DNA of 36,985 nt, taken from positions 1 through 36,985 of the forward strand of contig JAFEFW010000010.1 in the NCBI GenBank assembly GCA_018240405.1, given 5' to 3'. The notes under the pieces are model-generated. The model was not told where the DNA came from and did no database searches. It saw only the letters and a program-made list of their open reading frames with translations. Source of the stretch: Pseudomonadota bacterium. Its GTDB lineage: Bacteria; Pseudomonadota; Alphaproteobacteria; Acetobacterales; Acetobacteraceae. The position numbers and the translations under genes were made by a program. Below, one piece after another: positions 23,205 through 32,376 of the stretch (position 1 is the stretch's first letter; each line of letters begins with the position of its first letter).

Positions 23205-24260
23205 TTACCCCCAGCGCTTGAGTCCCGCCGCGCGGGACCGCCGGATTACAAAGATCAACCAGACCACCTGCGGTATCAGCGTCACCAGCGGCACAAGCGG
23301 CTTGAGTGACGACGGCGCGGCAATGAACGCCAGGCAGCACAGGCCACCCCAGGTCGCGAAACCCCAGTGCACCAGCGTCACCGTCACCGCCGGCATCCCG
23401 CTGCGGTGGGCGACCTGATACAGGTGCCCGCGATGCGGCTGGGTCAGCCGCTCCCCCTGCAGCGCCCGACGCACCAGCGTGAACGCGACGTCGAACAGCA
23501 CGCCCGCCAGCAGCATCGGCATCAGCAGAAAGGATAATTCGATGCCGTCGAAGCGGCTCGCGACGACGGCCAGCATCGCCAGCATGAAGCCGCAGAACTG
23601 GCTACCGACATCGCCCATGAAGATGCGGGCTTTGGGGAAGTTGAACGGCAGAAAGCCCAGCAGACCGCAGGCGAGCAGGCCACCGGCCGCGTAGGCAAAC
23701 CAGCCGCCATGCTGCTCGGCGATCACCGCCAGGAACAGGCAGGCGATCAGCGATACGCCGCTGGCCAGGCCGTTCAGTCCGTCGATGAAGTTCATCGCGT
23801 TTGTGGTGAACAGCACCCAGAGGATGGTGCCGACGGCGCCGATCCAGCCGAGCGGTATGCCGCCACGATAGGGCAGGTTGAGGCTGAGGACGTAGAGGCC
23901 GCTTGCCACAGCGACCAGCGTGGCCAGCAATTGCGCGCCCAGCTTGACGGTGAAGGGCCAGTCGAACAGGTCATCGAGGAAGGCGACTACTGCAATTGCC
24001 AGCGACGCCTCGATTACGCCCAGGAAATAGGGGTTCGCGAGGCGTGCGAACTCGGCATAGCCATAGAGTATGGCGATGCCGACCAGGAAGGTGAGCACGA
24101 TGCCGACGCCGCCGCCCTTTGGCGTCGGGCGCGTATGGGCTTTGCGTGCCTCCGGGGTGTCCATGACCCGGACGGCGATCATCACCCGCACGATCGCCGC
24201 CGACAACAGGATCAGACCCAGGCCGAAACCCAGGTGGCGGAGGAAGGCGGCAAGGGTCAT
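23205..24260 (-). CDS. WecA/MraY-family polyprenyl-phosphate sugar-phosphate transferase (GT4)
   Basis: This 351-residue polytopic membrane enzyme moves a sugar-1-phosphate from a UDP-sugar to undecaprenyl phosphate, the first step of many surface glycans. Family motifs are present: KGGG (48-51), Asp96-Asp97 in FLDDLFDW, NAMNFIDGLNGLA (154-166), IFMGDVGSQF (about 212-221), and the His loop PHRGHLYQ (about 277). The length is normal. It lies 88 bp downstream of the NUDIX gene on the same strand, so it is probably at the end of the Gld-type ABC transcript. It could prime the polysaccharide whose flippase and co-polymerase are encoded at 3786-9656. The ATG at 24260 has a weak ribosome-binding site. 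Confidence 0.9.
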   Translation of the reverse strand: MTLAAFLRHLGFGLGLILLSAAIVRVMIAVRVMDTPEARKAHTRPTPKGGGVGIVLTFLVGIAILYGYAEFARLANPYFLGVIEASLAIAVVAFLDDLFDWPFTVKLGAQLLATLVAVASGLYVLSLNLPYRGGIPLGWIGAVGTILWVLFTTNAMNFIDGLNGLASGVSLIACLFLAVIAEQHGGWFAYAAGGLLACGLLGFLPFNFPKARIFMGDVGSQFCGFMLAMLAVVASRFDGIELSFLLMPMLLAGVLFDVAFTLVRRALQGERLTQPHRGHLYQVAHRSGMPAVTVTLVHWGFATWGGLCCLAFIAAPSSLKPLVPLVTLIPQVVWLIFVIRRSRAAGLKRWG

Positions 24261-24348
24261 GCGTCGGTCCGGATGGTGGAACCGGATCGTCTATCGCTGA
24301 ATCGGCGGAGGAGCTATCCCGGCCGGCGTCGCTGCCTGGCCGGCCGAC

Positions 24349-24780
24349 CTACTGCACCAGCCGCCGGGCGATCCCGATGATGCGGTGCGCCTCGGACCAC
24401 AGGCCATAGGGCTCCAGATCGTCCATCGGTGCCCAGACCGCGCTCGACACGTCTGACCCGGCGAATGGCTCCCCGCTGACCCACTGCGCGGCGAAGTCCA
24501 GGATCGTGTAGTGGAACCGAATGCGTCCGGTGTCGTCGCGACGGATGATGTCGACATGGGCACAGAAGTGCAGCGGACCGACCTCCAGCCCGCATTCCTC
24601 GTGCAGTTCGCGGCGCGCGGCCTGTTCAGCGGTTTCACCCAGTTCCTGCGCGCCGCCAGGCAGGGTCCAGGAACCGATATTCGGCGGCTTGCCGCGCTGG
24701 CACAGCAGCACCTGGTCGCCCTTGATGACGACGATGCCAATGCCGACGAAGGGACGGTCCGGGTACTCGCGGTCGGTCAC
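24349..24780 (-). CDS. NUDIX hydrolase
   Basis: This 143-residue cytoplasmic pyrophosphohydrolase has a perfect Nudix box (residues 43-65): Gly43, Glu49, and REL-H-EE with Glu61, Glu62 and Gly64. The family splits nucleoside diphosphates linked to another group, such as nucleotide sugars, ADP-ribose or oxidised nucleotides. The short size and WTLPGGAQELGE context suit ADP-ribose or nucleotide-sugar types, but the substrate cannot be fixed. The GTG at 24780 overlaps the stop of the DUF4340 gene in GTGA, so translation is coupled. It is followed after 88 bp by the sugar-phosphate transferase gene, which would make a nucleotide-sugar link plausible. Confidence 0.9.
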   Translation of the reverse strand: MTDREYPDRPFVGIGIVVIKGDQVLLCQRGKPPNIGSWTLPGGAQELGETAEQAARRELHEECGLEVGPLHFCAHVDIIRRDDTGRIRFHYTILDFAAQWVSGEPFAGSDVSSAVWAPMDDLEPYGLWSEAHRIIGIARRLVQ

Positions 24781-25841
24781 TTGCTGCCGTCCGCGGGCGC
24801 CCCGGTTGGCGGTGCCGCGCTCTGTGGGGCAGGGGCCGGCTTCTCCGGTTCGGCGGCCTTCAAATCGTCCAGCGTCGGCACCAGCGACTTCTCCTTCCAG
24901 TTCGGTATCTGGAACGTCCAGCCGGCCAGGCGGGCGTTCAGCCGGTCCGCCTCGGCCTTGTTGTCACCGCCGGCGGCAAAACGTGCCCAGACATCCTTGC
25001 CAGCGTGGAACACGGTCGCCCTGATCGCAAGCCCGTCGCCGGTGAGGAACGTGACACGGCCGCCTTCATCCTTCGGCGCATCCGCGTCCGGCTTTACCGC
25101 CATCAGCGTCAGGTTCTCCAGCGCCCGGCTCACGTCCTCGACCTTGTAGCTGTCGAGCTTTGGGGGATCGGTCGGGTGGCGCAGCGCGAAGCTGCCGTCC
25201 TTGCGGTCGAACATCAGCGCGTCGTCGCCGACGGTGACGGCCTGGATGCGGTCCGCCGGGATGTTGAGCAGGTTGCGGTCGAGCCATTGCGACGGGTCGC
25301 TGTCGGCCGACACACTGCCCTGCGCCAGCCAGGATTGTGCGTCGTCCGGTCGGCGGACATAGACCTCCTCGGGGACATCCGCCTGGCTGCGGACGCGGCG
25401 ATGGCCGAGGATGACGGCGGCGACCGGCTTGCCGCTGCCGTCCAGCAGGCGCAGTAGATCGGCCGTCGAGTCCGGCTTGCCCGGATCGTCCACGCCCAGC
25501 CGGGCGTATTGGGCGGCATCGCTCGTGCGCGGTTCCTGCAGCCGCAGCTCTGTCAGCCCGGTCAGTGTGCCACGCAGCTTGCTCTCCTGCACCGGATAGT
25601 TGTTCAGAGAGGCAATGCCCCATTTGCCGTCAGGGCGCTTCTCGATCGTCAGCGTCTTGCCCTGGTGCAGAATCTCCAGCTTCGCGGCATCCTTCAGCTT
25701 CGACGCCAGGTCGGGGAACATCAGCGATCCGCGCGGTGCCGATTCCTGGGCGCGTGGCACGGAGCCCGGCCCGAAATACCAGCCGCCGCCAAGCGCAATG
25801 ACGCCCAGGACGACGAGGATGCCAGTGGTGCGCGGTGTCAT
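24777..25841 (-). CDS. DUF4340 protein of a Gld-type ABC locus
   Basis: This 354-residue protein has one N-terminal membrane anchor (about residues 8-24), after which the chain is probably periplasmic. It matches the DUF4340 type, which is commonly encoded beside GldG-like auxiliary components. A repeated module is suggested: KLKDAAKLEILHQGKTLTIEK...GKWGI and, later, RIQAVTVGDDALMFDRKDGSFAL followed by VEDVSRALENLTLM. The C-terminus is Pro/Ala-rich. The ATG at 25841 overlaps the gldG-like stop by 4 bp and its own stop overlaps the NUDIX start. It is probably a structural or sensing partner of the ABC complex; no catalytic motif is visible. Confidence 0.85.
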   Translation of the reverse strand: MTPRTTGILVVLGVIALGGGWYFGPGSVPRAQESAPRGSLMFPDLASKLKDAAKLEILHQGKTLTIEKRPDGKWGIASLNNYPVQESKLRGTLTGLTELRLQEPRTSDAAQYARLGVDDPGKPDSTADLLRLLDGSGKPVAAVILGHRRVRSQADVPEEVYVRRPDDAQSWLAQGSVSADSDPSQWLDRNLLNIPADRIQAVTVGDDALMFDRKDGSFALRHPTDPPKLDSYKVEDVSRALENLTLMAVKPDADAPKDEGGRVTFLTGDGLAIRATVFHAGKDVWARFAAGGDNKAEADRLNARLAGWTFQIPNWKEKSLVPTLDDLKAAEPEKPAPAPQSAAPPTGAPADGSK

Positions 25842-27733
25842 CTTCGGGCCCTCGCTCTGCGGCGTCGTTGCGCGATGCCCAGGCTGATTGCCACGACGGT
25901 CAGCACCGCCGGCACGGCAGCGATAGTAAACACGCGCATCTCAGTTTGCAGGCGGGCGATGTCGCGGTTCAGGTCAAGCTGCACCGCACGCAGTTTCCGG
26001 CGCGTATCCAGGATGTCCCGCTGCGCGGCGTCAATCGCTTCGCGCTGCTCCGGCGTGATGACGGCATCGGCCTTGTCCGCACCAGCACCGGAGCGCAACT
26101 GTCGGATCTGCTTCTGCGTGTCCTCCAGGTGCTTCTGCAGTGCCTGCTGCTCCTGGCGGAACTGCGCCTCGGCCTGCGATTGCATGTTGGCGACGAGGGT
26201 GAAGGGGCGATTGGTATCGCCGCGAGAACGGAGGCCGATCAACGCGTCGCTGCCTGACAGGGTGCCGATCAGGTTGACGACGAACGGGCCGTTATCGGCG
26301 AAGGGTGTGGCGGTCTGCTGACCGAAAAAGTCGGCGATACGCACCCAGAACCGATCGGCCAGAATGTCGCTGTCCGCCACCACGACCATGTTGGCCGGCT
26401 GCGCCGTCTCGGCGATATGCGCCGGGAAGTTGTCCGGCCGCTTCTGGTCCTTGTCGAGCGCCGGCGGGCCGCTGAAGGCGGACTTCAACATGCCGCGGAC
26501 GCGCGCGGCAACGATGCGCGGACCACCTTCGGGCTTGAAGCCGGCAAGGATTTTCGCCGGCTGCGGGTTTTTCACCTCCTCGACCGGGATGGTGCCGGAC
26601 AGGTCGCTGGTGGACAGCAGCGGCGTCATCTCGATCTTCGCATCCGGCGCCTTGGACAACGCACCGGCGGAGGCAATGGTCACCTGCTTCAGATCGGCCG
26701 TCGCCGGATCGTCGTGGTTCAGCCCGTCACGGACATTGATCCACGCGATGTAGTTGACCGCCTGCATCCGGTCGTTGCCACCGGTGCGCACGCGCCAGGC
26801 GCCGGTGAGATCACCCACCACCTGCTTCGGGTTGAACTGAATACCCCACGCGTCGAACAGGGGCTTCAGGTCCGAGTGCGTGTCTTGCGGCGGCATACCG
26901 CTGGGCGAGGGCTGCGCGGCCATCGCCTCGCTCCAGGGATCGACCATCACCATCAGCTTGCCGCCGCGCATGACAAATTGGTCGATCGCGTACAGTGTCG
27001 GCTGCGACAGGTCGGCCGCCTGCGCCACCAGCAGCACCGAAATATCCGGATCGATGAGTTGCGCGTCCGTCGGCACGCTGCGCACCGAATTGGTCTGCCG
27101 CAGTAATGTCGCCGATGCCCAGGGCTGCCCGCCGCCGCGCCCTTGCATCATCATCATCTGGCGCGGATCGCCGTCGATCGGCAGCGAGGTCATGACGCCG
27201 ACGACCGGGCGCTTCGGGCTGGACAACTCGTAGACCAGCTTGGTCAGGTCATACTCCAGGAACCGCTCGCGATCCGCCTGGAAAAATGGGATGGTCCGTT
27301 CGTCGTCCAGCAGGTTTGAGCCAGCGATGCCGAAGAAAATCTCCGACCCGCCCTGGTCGATCGGCACGCCCTGCAAGCCGTAGGCGATGGCGCGGTCCTC
27401 GGTGTCGCTAAACGGTTCGGGATCGTAGAATTCCAGCCGGACCTTGCCATTCGACAGCGCGGCGTAGTCGCGTAGCATCTCCCGCACGTGGTCGGCATAA
27501 GTGCCGTAGGAGGGCACAGCCGCGCCAAGCTGCCGCGAGTAGAACAACCGCAGTGTCACCGGCTCCTTCAGGTCAGCCAGGATCTTCTGAGTTCCTGGAG
27601 AGAGTGTGTAGAGCCGGCCCTGGGTCAGGTCGAGCTGGACATTAGCCAGGCGCGTATCGGCAAACATATTGACGCCGACAGCGATGGCGGCGGCGGCGAT
27701 CACCGCGACGATGGCAAGGACAGAGCGGCGCAT
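25838..27733 (-). CDS. GldG-like ABC transporter auxiliary protein
   Basis: This 631-residue protein has a membrane segment at both ends: about 5-24 and about 600-620, the latter followed by a very basic QRRRRARARR tail. The large middle part is predicted periplasmic and matches the gliding-motility auxiliary component (ABC_transp_aux/GldG) type, with DLTQGRLYTLSPGTQKIL near the start and DQFVMRGGKLMVMVDPW mid-way. A coiled-coil of about 80 residues (roughly 515-595, rich in Gln, Glu, Lys and Arg) precedes the last membrane segment. It starts 3 bp after the permease stop and its end overlaps the DUF4340 start. In Bacteroidetes gliding loci GldA/F/G form one ABC complex; outside gliders the transported substrate is unknown. 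Confidence 0.9.
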   Translation of the reverse strand: MRRSVLAIVAVIAAAAIAVGVNMFADTRLANVQLDLTQGRLYTLSPGTQKILADLKEPVTLRLFYSRQLGAAVPSYGTYADHVREMLRDYAALSNGKVRLEFYDPEPFSDTEDRAIAYGLQGVPIDQGGSEIFFGIAGSNLLDDERTIPFFQADRERFLEYDLTKLVYELSSPKRPVVGVMTSLPIDGDPRQMMMMQGRGGGQPWASATLLRQTNSVRSVPTDAQLIDPDISVLLVAQAADLSQPTLYAIDQFVMRGGKLMVMVDPWSEAMAAQPSPSGMPPQDTHSDLKPLFDAWGIQFNPKQVVGDLTGAWRVRTGGNDRMQAVNYIAWINVRDGLNHDDPATADLKQVTIASAGALSKAPDAKIEMTPLLSTSDLSGTIPVEEVKNPQPAKILAGFKPEGGPRIVAARVRGMLKSAFSGPPALDKDQKRPDNFPAHIAETAQPANMVVVADSDILADRFWVRIADFFGQQTATPFADNGPFVVNLIGTLSGSDALIGLRSRGDTNRPFTLVANMQSQAEAQFRQEQQALQKHLEDTQKQIRQLRSGAGADKADAVITPEQREAIDAAQRDILDTRRKLRAVQLDLNRDIARLQTEMRVFTIAAVPAVLTVVAISLGIAQRRRRARARR

Positions 27734-27736
27734 CGT

Positions 27737-28468
27737 TCAGTCCGCCTTCCGCTGGTCGACCAGCACCGTGTTCAGGAACAGAAAGAACACCATGAAGCTC
27801 GCGAAGTAGATCAGGTCGCGCAGCGCAATGATGCCGCGGGTGAAATTGGTGAACCGGTCAATGATCGCCAGCCGCCGCGTGAAGGCGGCAACGGACGGCG
27901 CGTTCTGCGACAGGAAGTCGTTCACCACCTGGTTTGAGGCGACGGCAAAGACGAAGCAAACGGCGACGGCGAGCACAAAAGCGATGACTTGGTTCCGGGT
28001 CAGCGCCGACATGGCCGCGCCAATTGACAGGAAGGCGCCGGCAACCAACAGGCAGCCGAGGTAGCCCGACGCGATGACGCCGTTATCTGGCCGGCCTAGA
28101 ATGTTGACGGCAATGACAAAAGGAAAAGTCAGCGCCAGCGCAATGGCGCAGAACAGCCACGCCGCGAGGAACTTTCCGATCACGGCCTGCGCCTGCGTCA
28201 CCGGCAGCGTCAGCAGCAGTTCGATCGTGCCGAGGCGGCGCTCCTCCGCCCAGAGCCGCATGGTGATTGCCGGAATCAGCAGCAGGAACACCCAAGGGAT
28301 AAAGGTAAAGAACGCGTTCAGGTCCGCCTGGCCGCGATCGAAGAACCCGCCGAGATTGAAGGTCAGCGCCCCCTGCAGCACCAGGAAGATGACAATGAAC
28401 ACCGTGGCGACCGGGGTGGTGAAGTAGGCGCGCAATTCGCGGCCGGCGATGGCGAGGGTAGGGGTCAT
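27737..28468 (-). CDS. ABC-2-type permease, GldF-like
   Basis: This 243-residue protein has six membrane segments. It starts MTPTLAIAGRELRAYFTTP, the cytoplasmic helix usual for GldF-type permeases, and contains RLWAEERRLGTIELLLTLPVT, the ABC-2 signature region facing the ATPase. It is the membrane subunit of the Gld-type transporter, with the GldG-like gene 3 bp downstream. The ATG at 28468 fits the family N-terminus, though only a weak ribosome-binding site precedes it; a longer frame from 28546 is read from the REP-like element and is not credible. A 217-bp gap separates it from the ATPase gene, unlike the overlaps in the rest of the operon. Confidence 0.9.
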   Translation of the reverse strand: MTPTLAIAGRELRAYFTTPVATVFIVIFLVLQGALTFNLGGFFDRGQADLNAFFTFIPWVFLLLIPAITMRLWAEERRLGTIELLLTLPVTQAQAVIGKFLAAWLFCAIALALTFPFVIAVNILGRPDNGVIASGYLGCLLVAGAFLSIGAAMSALTRNQVIAFVLAVAVCFVFAVASNQVVNDFLSQNAPSVAAFTRRLAIIDRFTNFTRGIIALRDLIYFASFMVFFLFLNTVLVDQRKAD

Positions 28469-28685
28469 GGACGAGCGCTCGCTACCAGGCCAATGAACGG
28501 TTTGCCGCCACCCCCTCCACCATTGTGGCGAGCAAAGGCCCACCATTCCCGCCGTTGCCCGACATAGCGTAGTCGGTGACTTACAGAGGGATCACCCGCC
28601 ATGACGGCGCAGCGCGGCCCGCGGCGGGCAGATCGCGCCGGAACGGCGGCGATGGGGAGGTAGCCCGACTGAAGGAAGACCTCCA
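28469..28685. other. Spacer inside the Gld-type operon
   Basis: This 217-bp gap lies between the ATPase and permease genes. It contains a REP-like palindrome (28520-28549) beside a run of G/C. No gene with a family-like product is seen; the small open frame that spans it (74 residues) is Gly/Arg-rich. Confidence 0.5.
28520..28549. repeat. REP-like intergenic palindrome, copy 2
   Basis: On the minus strand this reads AATGGTGGGC-CTTT-GCTCGCCACAAT-like, an imperfect inverted repeat. It shares the core TGG-GGGCCTT-GC with the element at 144-171. Inserted between two genes of one transporter operon, it may affect mRNA stability or expression of the permease relative to the ATPase. Confidence 0.45.
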
Positions 28686-29456
28686 TCACGCCGCCTCCGG
28701 CATGGTCAGTTGCCGGAACACTGCCTCCAGCCGTCCCGTGGGATGACGTTGCACCAGCGCTTGCGGCGTCTCGTCGGCCACAACCCGGCCAGCGGCAATG
28801 ACGATGGCCCGGGTGCAGACTGCCTCCACCTCCTCCAGAATATGCGTCGAAATGACGATCGCTTTGTCCGGCGCCATGCGTTCGATCAGACCACGCACTT
28901 CATGTTTCTGGTTTGGATCCAATCCGTCGGTCGGTTCGTCCAACACCAGAACCGGCGGATCGTGCAGCAGCGCCTGCGCCAGGCCGACGCGGCGTTTGAA
29001 GCCCTTCGACAGCGTCTCGACTGGCTGCAACTGCACGCCGCGCAGCGTGGTCAGATCCAGCGCGTGCGCGACCCGATCCGCGAGTTCGCTGCCGGAGAAG
29101 CCGCGGACCTTGGCGCAGAAGCGCAGGAAGCCAATCACCGACATCTCGGGGTAGGTTGGCGCGCCCTCTGGCAGGAAGCCTAGTAGTCGCCGGGCTGCCA
29201 CGCCGTCCGTCTGCACATCATGTCCGGCGATTCGCGCCGTGCCCGCCGTGGGCGTCATGAATCCCGCGAGCATCCGCATTGTCGTCGACTTCCCGGCGCC
29301 GTTCGGGCCGAGGAACCCAAGCACCTCGCGGCGCCGGACCTGAAAGGTGAGATCATCGACGGCGGTGAAGTCGCCGAACCGCTTGGTCAGGTGATCGATA
29401 TCGATCAGTAGGGGTTCAGCCGCTTGGGCAGCGGCCGTTTGGGCAGAGTCTGTCAC
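28686..29456 (-). CDS. ABC transporter ATP-binding protein, GldA-like
   Basis: This 256-residue ATPase drives the Gld-type transporter. Motifs are Walker A GPNGAGKST (50-58), signature LSKGFKRRVGLAQ, Walker B VLVLDEPTDGLDP and the switch His in ISTHIL. The closest match is the GldA/NodI-type group that pairs with ABC-2 permeases. The start is a GTG at 29456 with GGGAAACG upstream. It follows the cheZ gene by 110 bp on the same strand; that gap has GC-rich dyads but no clear promoter. The permease gene follows after a 217-bp spacer with a REP-like repeat. Confidence 0.92.
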   Translation of the reverse strand: MTDSAQTAAAQAAEPLLIDIDHLTKRFGDFTAVDDLTFQVRRREVLGFLGPNGAGKSTTMRMLAGFMTPTAGTARIAGHDVQTDGVAARRLLGFLPEGAPTYPEMSVIGFLRFCAKVRGFSGSELADRVAHALDLTTLRGVQLQPVETLSKGFKRRVGLAQALLHDPPVLVLDEPTDGLDPNQKHEVRGLIERMAPDKAIVISTHILEEVEAVCTRAIVIAAGRVVADETPQALVQRHPTGRLEAVFRQLTMPEAA

Positions 29457-29566
29457 GCTGCGTTTCCCGTTCCCGCGGCCGGCGCGGACCCGTCCGCCCG
29501 ACCGGCGCGCGGCATAGCCGAAGCGGGCCCGGAAGCAAACCGTGCAATTTCAATCTTTACCGAGGA

Positions 29567-30127
29567 TTAACCGAACAGGGCGTCGACAGCGTCCTGCGAT
29601 AGCTCTGGCGGCGCACCAGTGCTTGCCGCGGGCAGCTCCTCTGGCGTTTCCGGCTCTGTCGACAGGTCGCCCAGCATCTCTTCCACCTGCTGCAGATGCT
29701 GGATTGCTCTGCGGATTCGCTGGCCGGTCACGTCCTGGAAGCTGCACGCTTCGAAAATGGCGTTGACCTTTTCCGTCGCCGCCGCGATCGACTCGGCGTC
29801 GCGTGCGCCATCCTGCAGCCACGCGGCGATTGCCTCGGCGGCTTCCATGATGCGGTTCGCCGCGGCCTCGGTCGCCTGCACCACGGCTTCGAGTTCCAGA
29901 CCGCCATTGCGGTGCATCCCGTTCGGTGCGGCGACGATACTGGCTACCTGCTCGTGGATCGTCTTGAGCTGACCGGACAGGGTATTCTCTGAAAAATCCA
30001 TCAGTTGCGTTGTGGCATGCACCTCCGCGCTCAGCTCGGCAATCCGCCGGTCAACAAAGCGGCGCAACTCGGCCATTTCGGCCCGGACCGCTGTTGCCAC
30101 GACTTGCCCGATCTCCTCCGCCTGCAT
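29567..30127 (-). CDS. cheZ: CheZ-family protein phosphatase
   Basis: This 186-residue, almost entirely helical protein belongs to the CheZ family, which dephosphorylates response regulators such as CheY-P. The catalytic pair is visible in SFQDVTGQRIRR: Asp132 and Gln136, with the same four-residue spacing as in E. coli CheZ. The C-terminus ends ELSQDAVDALFG, like the CheY-binding tail peptide, after a Pro/Glu/Ala-rich linker. The start at 30127 is chosen because a longer frame to 30280 would lie in copA. It sits 52 bp downstream of copA and is far from any che or fla gene, so its partner regulator is not visible here. Confidence 0.87.
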   Translation of the reverse strand: MQAEEIGQVVATAVRAEMAELRRFVDRRIAELSAEVHATTQLMDFSENTLSGQLKTIHEQVASIVAAPNGMHRNGGLELEAVVQATEAAANRIMEAAEAIAAWLQDGARDAESIAAATEKVNAIFEACSFQDVTGQRIRRAIQHLQQVEEMLGDLSTEPETPEELPAASTGAPPELSQDAVDALFG

Positions 30128-30179
30128 TGTCGCCACGCGCCTGCCTTTATCCGCTTGGCTCCATAAGACGCTGCCCCGG

Positions 30180-32369
30180 TTAATTTTCGATGAACGGCCG
30201 GCGAGTAGGCTTCCACCGGCGGAGCAGCAGGGCGTTGCACACGACGCTGACCGAAGACAGTGCCATGGCCCCGCCGGCAATCATCGGGCTCAGGACGCCG
30301 GCGGCGGCGAGCGGAATGCCAAGGATATTATAGCCAAACGCCCAGAACAGCCCCTGCCAGATTTTGCGCACGGTGCGACGTGAGATGTCCAGCGCGTCCG
30401 GTACCAGCGCCAGGTCGCCGCGCATCAGCGTGATGCCGGCGGTCTGCATCGCTACGTCTGTGCCAGTGGCCATGGCGATGCCGATATCAGCGGCTGCCAG
30501 AGCCGGGGCGTCGTTGATGCCATCACCGACCATGGCGACGACGGCGCCGCTTTGCCGCAACGCCGTGACGGCGGCTGCCTTGTCAGCCGGCAGAATTCCG
30601 GCCTCGACGTCGTCGATGCCGAGCGGCGCAGCCACGGACGTCGCTGCGGCCCTGGAGTCGCCCGTCAGCATGACCGTCCGCAGGCCCATCCCGCGAAGCG
30701 TCTGCAGCGCGGCCGCGGCTTCAGGCTTGGGGGGATCGGAGAAGCCGAAGACGGCCAGGACACGCGGTGTCGGCGCCGCCTCGGCTAGCAGGGAGACGGT
30801 CTGACCGGATGTCGTTATTGCTGTGACATCAATATTTTGCAGATCGATGCCCTGCTCATCCATGAGGCGCGCATTGCCGAGCAGCAGGGTCCGCTCGCCA
30901 ACGATGGCAGATACGCCGCGGCCCGGAAGGGCGCGGAAACCCTGCACCGGCGGCCGATTACCATCCGCCCCATGGGCCAGTGCGCGGCGTATCGCGGCCG
31001 CCAGCGGATGCTCGCTTCCGGCTTGCATCGCGGCGGCTTCGGCCAAGCGCTCTGCGGCGGTTCCGATGACGGGAAGTACCGAAACCAGTGTCGGCCGGCC
31101 GATCGTCAGCGTCCCGGTCTTATCGAAGGCGACGACGCGGACGGCCTGGGCACGCTCGAGCGCTTCGGCGTCGCGAATCAGGATGCCGTGCCGGGCGGCC
31201 ATGCCAGTGCCGACCATGATTGCGGTCGGCGTTGCCAAGCCGAGGGCGCACGGGCACGCGATGACCAGCACGGCGACAGCGTTCAGGACGGCTGTGGCTG
31301 CCCCGGCGCCGGCGAACAGCCACCCGGCCAGAGTTGCCGCGGCAATCACCAATACGACTGGCACGAAGATCGCGCTGACGCGGTCTGCCAGGCGCTGCAC
31401 CGGAGCTTTAGAGGTCTGGGCGTCCTCCACCAGCCGGACAATGCGCGCCAGTATGGTTTCTGCACCGACCGCGCTCGTCGCCAGCACCAGATGGCCGTCG
31501 GTATTGATGGACCCGGCGGCGACCGTATCCCCGATGGTGCGGTCCACCGGCAGACTCTCCCCCGTCAGCATGGAGGCGTCGATGGCGCCGCTGCCCTCGG
31601 TGATGCGGCCATCGACAGGAATCCGTTCACCGGGCCGCACGACCACGAGGTCGCCGAGCCGGACCGATGCGACCGGCACCGCGATTTCCGCGCCGTCGCG
31701 GCGCACCCTGGCTGTATCGGGGCGCAGCTTCATCAGCGCGGTAATGGCTGTCGCAGTACTGCGGCGGGCCCGCGTTTCCAGCCACTTGCCGAACAGGACG
31801 AAGCTGATCAGCACGGCGGCGGACTCGAAATACAGCCCGTGCGTGTGGCCGCCGCGCAACCATAGCGCCATGGAAAGGCCCCAGGCGGCGGTGGTGCCGA
31901 GCGCCACCAGAAGATCCATGTTGCCGGATAATGCGCGAGCGGCGTGCCAGCCAGCCTTGTAGAAGCGCAGGCCAAGCCAGAACTGAACGATGCTGCCCAG
32001 AATGGCCTGTGTCCAACCCGGCAGCATCAGCGCCGGTACGATCATCCCGAGGAGCAAGGGAGCCGTCAGCACGGCGGCAACGATCAGGCGGATCAGGTCG
32101 CGCCGGTCCTGCGCCGCGTGATCGACCGGCGGCGCCTGCGGCTTCACCTCGCTGGCACCGAAGCCAGCCTTCTCGACGGCCTTGATCAGTGCTGCAACCT
32201 CGTGCTCGGCACCCACGACGTGGGCGCGCTCTGTGGCGAGGTTGACGGTAGCCTGAGTCACGCCCGGTACACGGGCCAGAACCTTTTCCACGCGGCTGAC
32301 ACAGGCGGCGCAGGTCATGCCGCTTATAGACAGGTCGGTGAAGCCCGCTGGCTTCTTGATCGCGTTCAT
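30180..32369 (-). CDS. copA: Cu(I)-exporting P-type ATPase
   Basis: This 729-residue P1B-type ATPase in the inner membrane pumps Cu(I) (or Ag(I)) out of the cytoplasm. It has one N-terminal heavy-metal domain with GMTCAAC (Cys20, Cys23), eight membrane segments, the A-domain TGES, the ion-binding CPC (about 371) in IACPCALG, the phosphorylation site DKTGTLT (about 414), the SEHPLA motif and GDGINDAP. The C-terminal sequence NALLLRRW is typical of CopA. The ATG at 32369 has no ribosome-binding site; a -10 element ends 7 nt before the ATG, so a leaderless mRNA is likely (see promoter entry). A longer frame to 32483 would add residues with no family match. cheZ follows after 52 bp. Confidence 0.95.
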   Translation of the reverse strand: MNAIKKPAGFTDLSISGMTCAACVSRVEKVLARVPGVTQATVNLATERAHVVGAEHEVAALIKAVEKAGFGASEVKPQAPPVDHAAQDRRDLIRLIVAAVLTAPLLLGMIVPALMLPGWTQAILGSIVQFWLGLRFYKAGWHAARALSGNMDLLVALGTTAAWGLSMALWLRGGHTHGLYFESAAVLISFVLFGKWLETRARRSTATAITALMKLRPDTARVRRDGAEIAVPVASVRLGDLVVVRPGERIPVDGRITEGSGAIDASMLTGESLPVDRTIGDTVAAGSINTDGHLVLATSAVGAETILARIVRLVEDAQTSKAPVQRLADRVSAIFVPVVLVIAAATLAGWLFAGAGAATAVLNAVAVLVIACPCALGLATPTAIMVGTGMAARHGILIRDAEALERAQAVRVVAFDKTGTLTIGRPTLVSVLPVIGTAAERLAEAAAMQAGSEHPLAAAIRRALAHGADGNRPPVQGFRALPGRGVSAIVGERTLLLGNARLMDEQGIDLQNIDVTAITTSGQTVSLLAEAAPTPRVLAVFGFSDPPKPEAAAALQTLRGMGLRTVMLTGDSRAAATSVAAPLGIDDVEAGILPADKAAAVTALRQSGAVVAMVGDGINDAPALAAADIGIAMATGTDVAMQTAGITLMRGDLALVPDALDISRRTVRKIWQGLFWAFGYNILGIPLAAAGVLSPMIAGGAMALSSVSVVCNALLLRRWKPTRRPFIEN

Positions 32370-32376
32370 AGCAACT

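Noticed and set aside
30823-31962. Two long plus-strand open frames opposite copA (342 and 379 residues)
   Set aside because: Both are antisense to the P-type ATPase motifs and have Ser/Arg/Ala-rich composition without domains.
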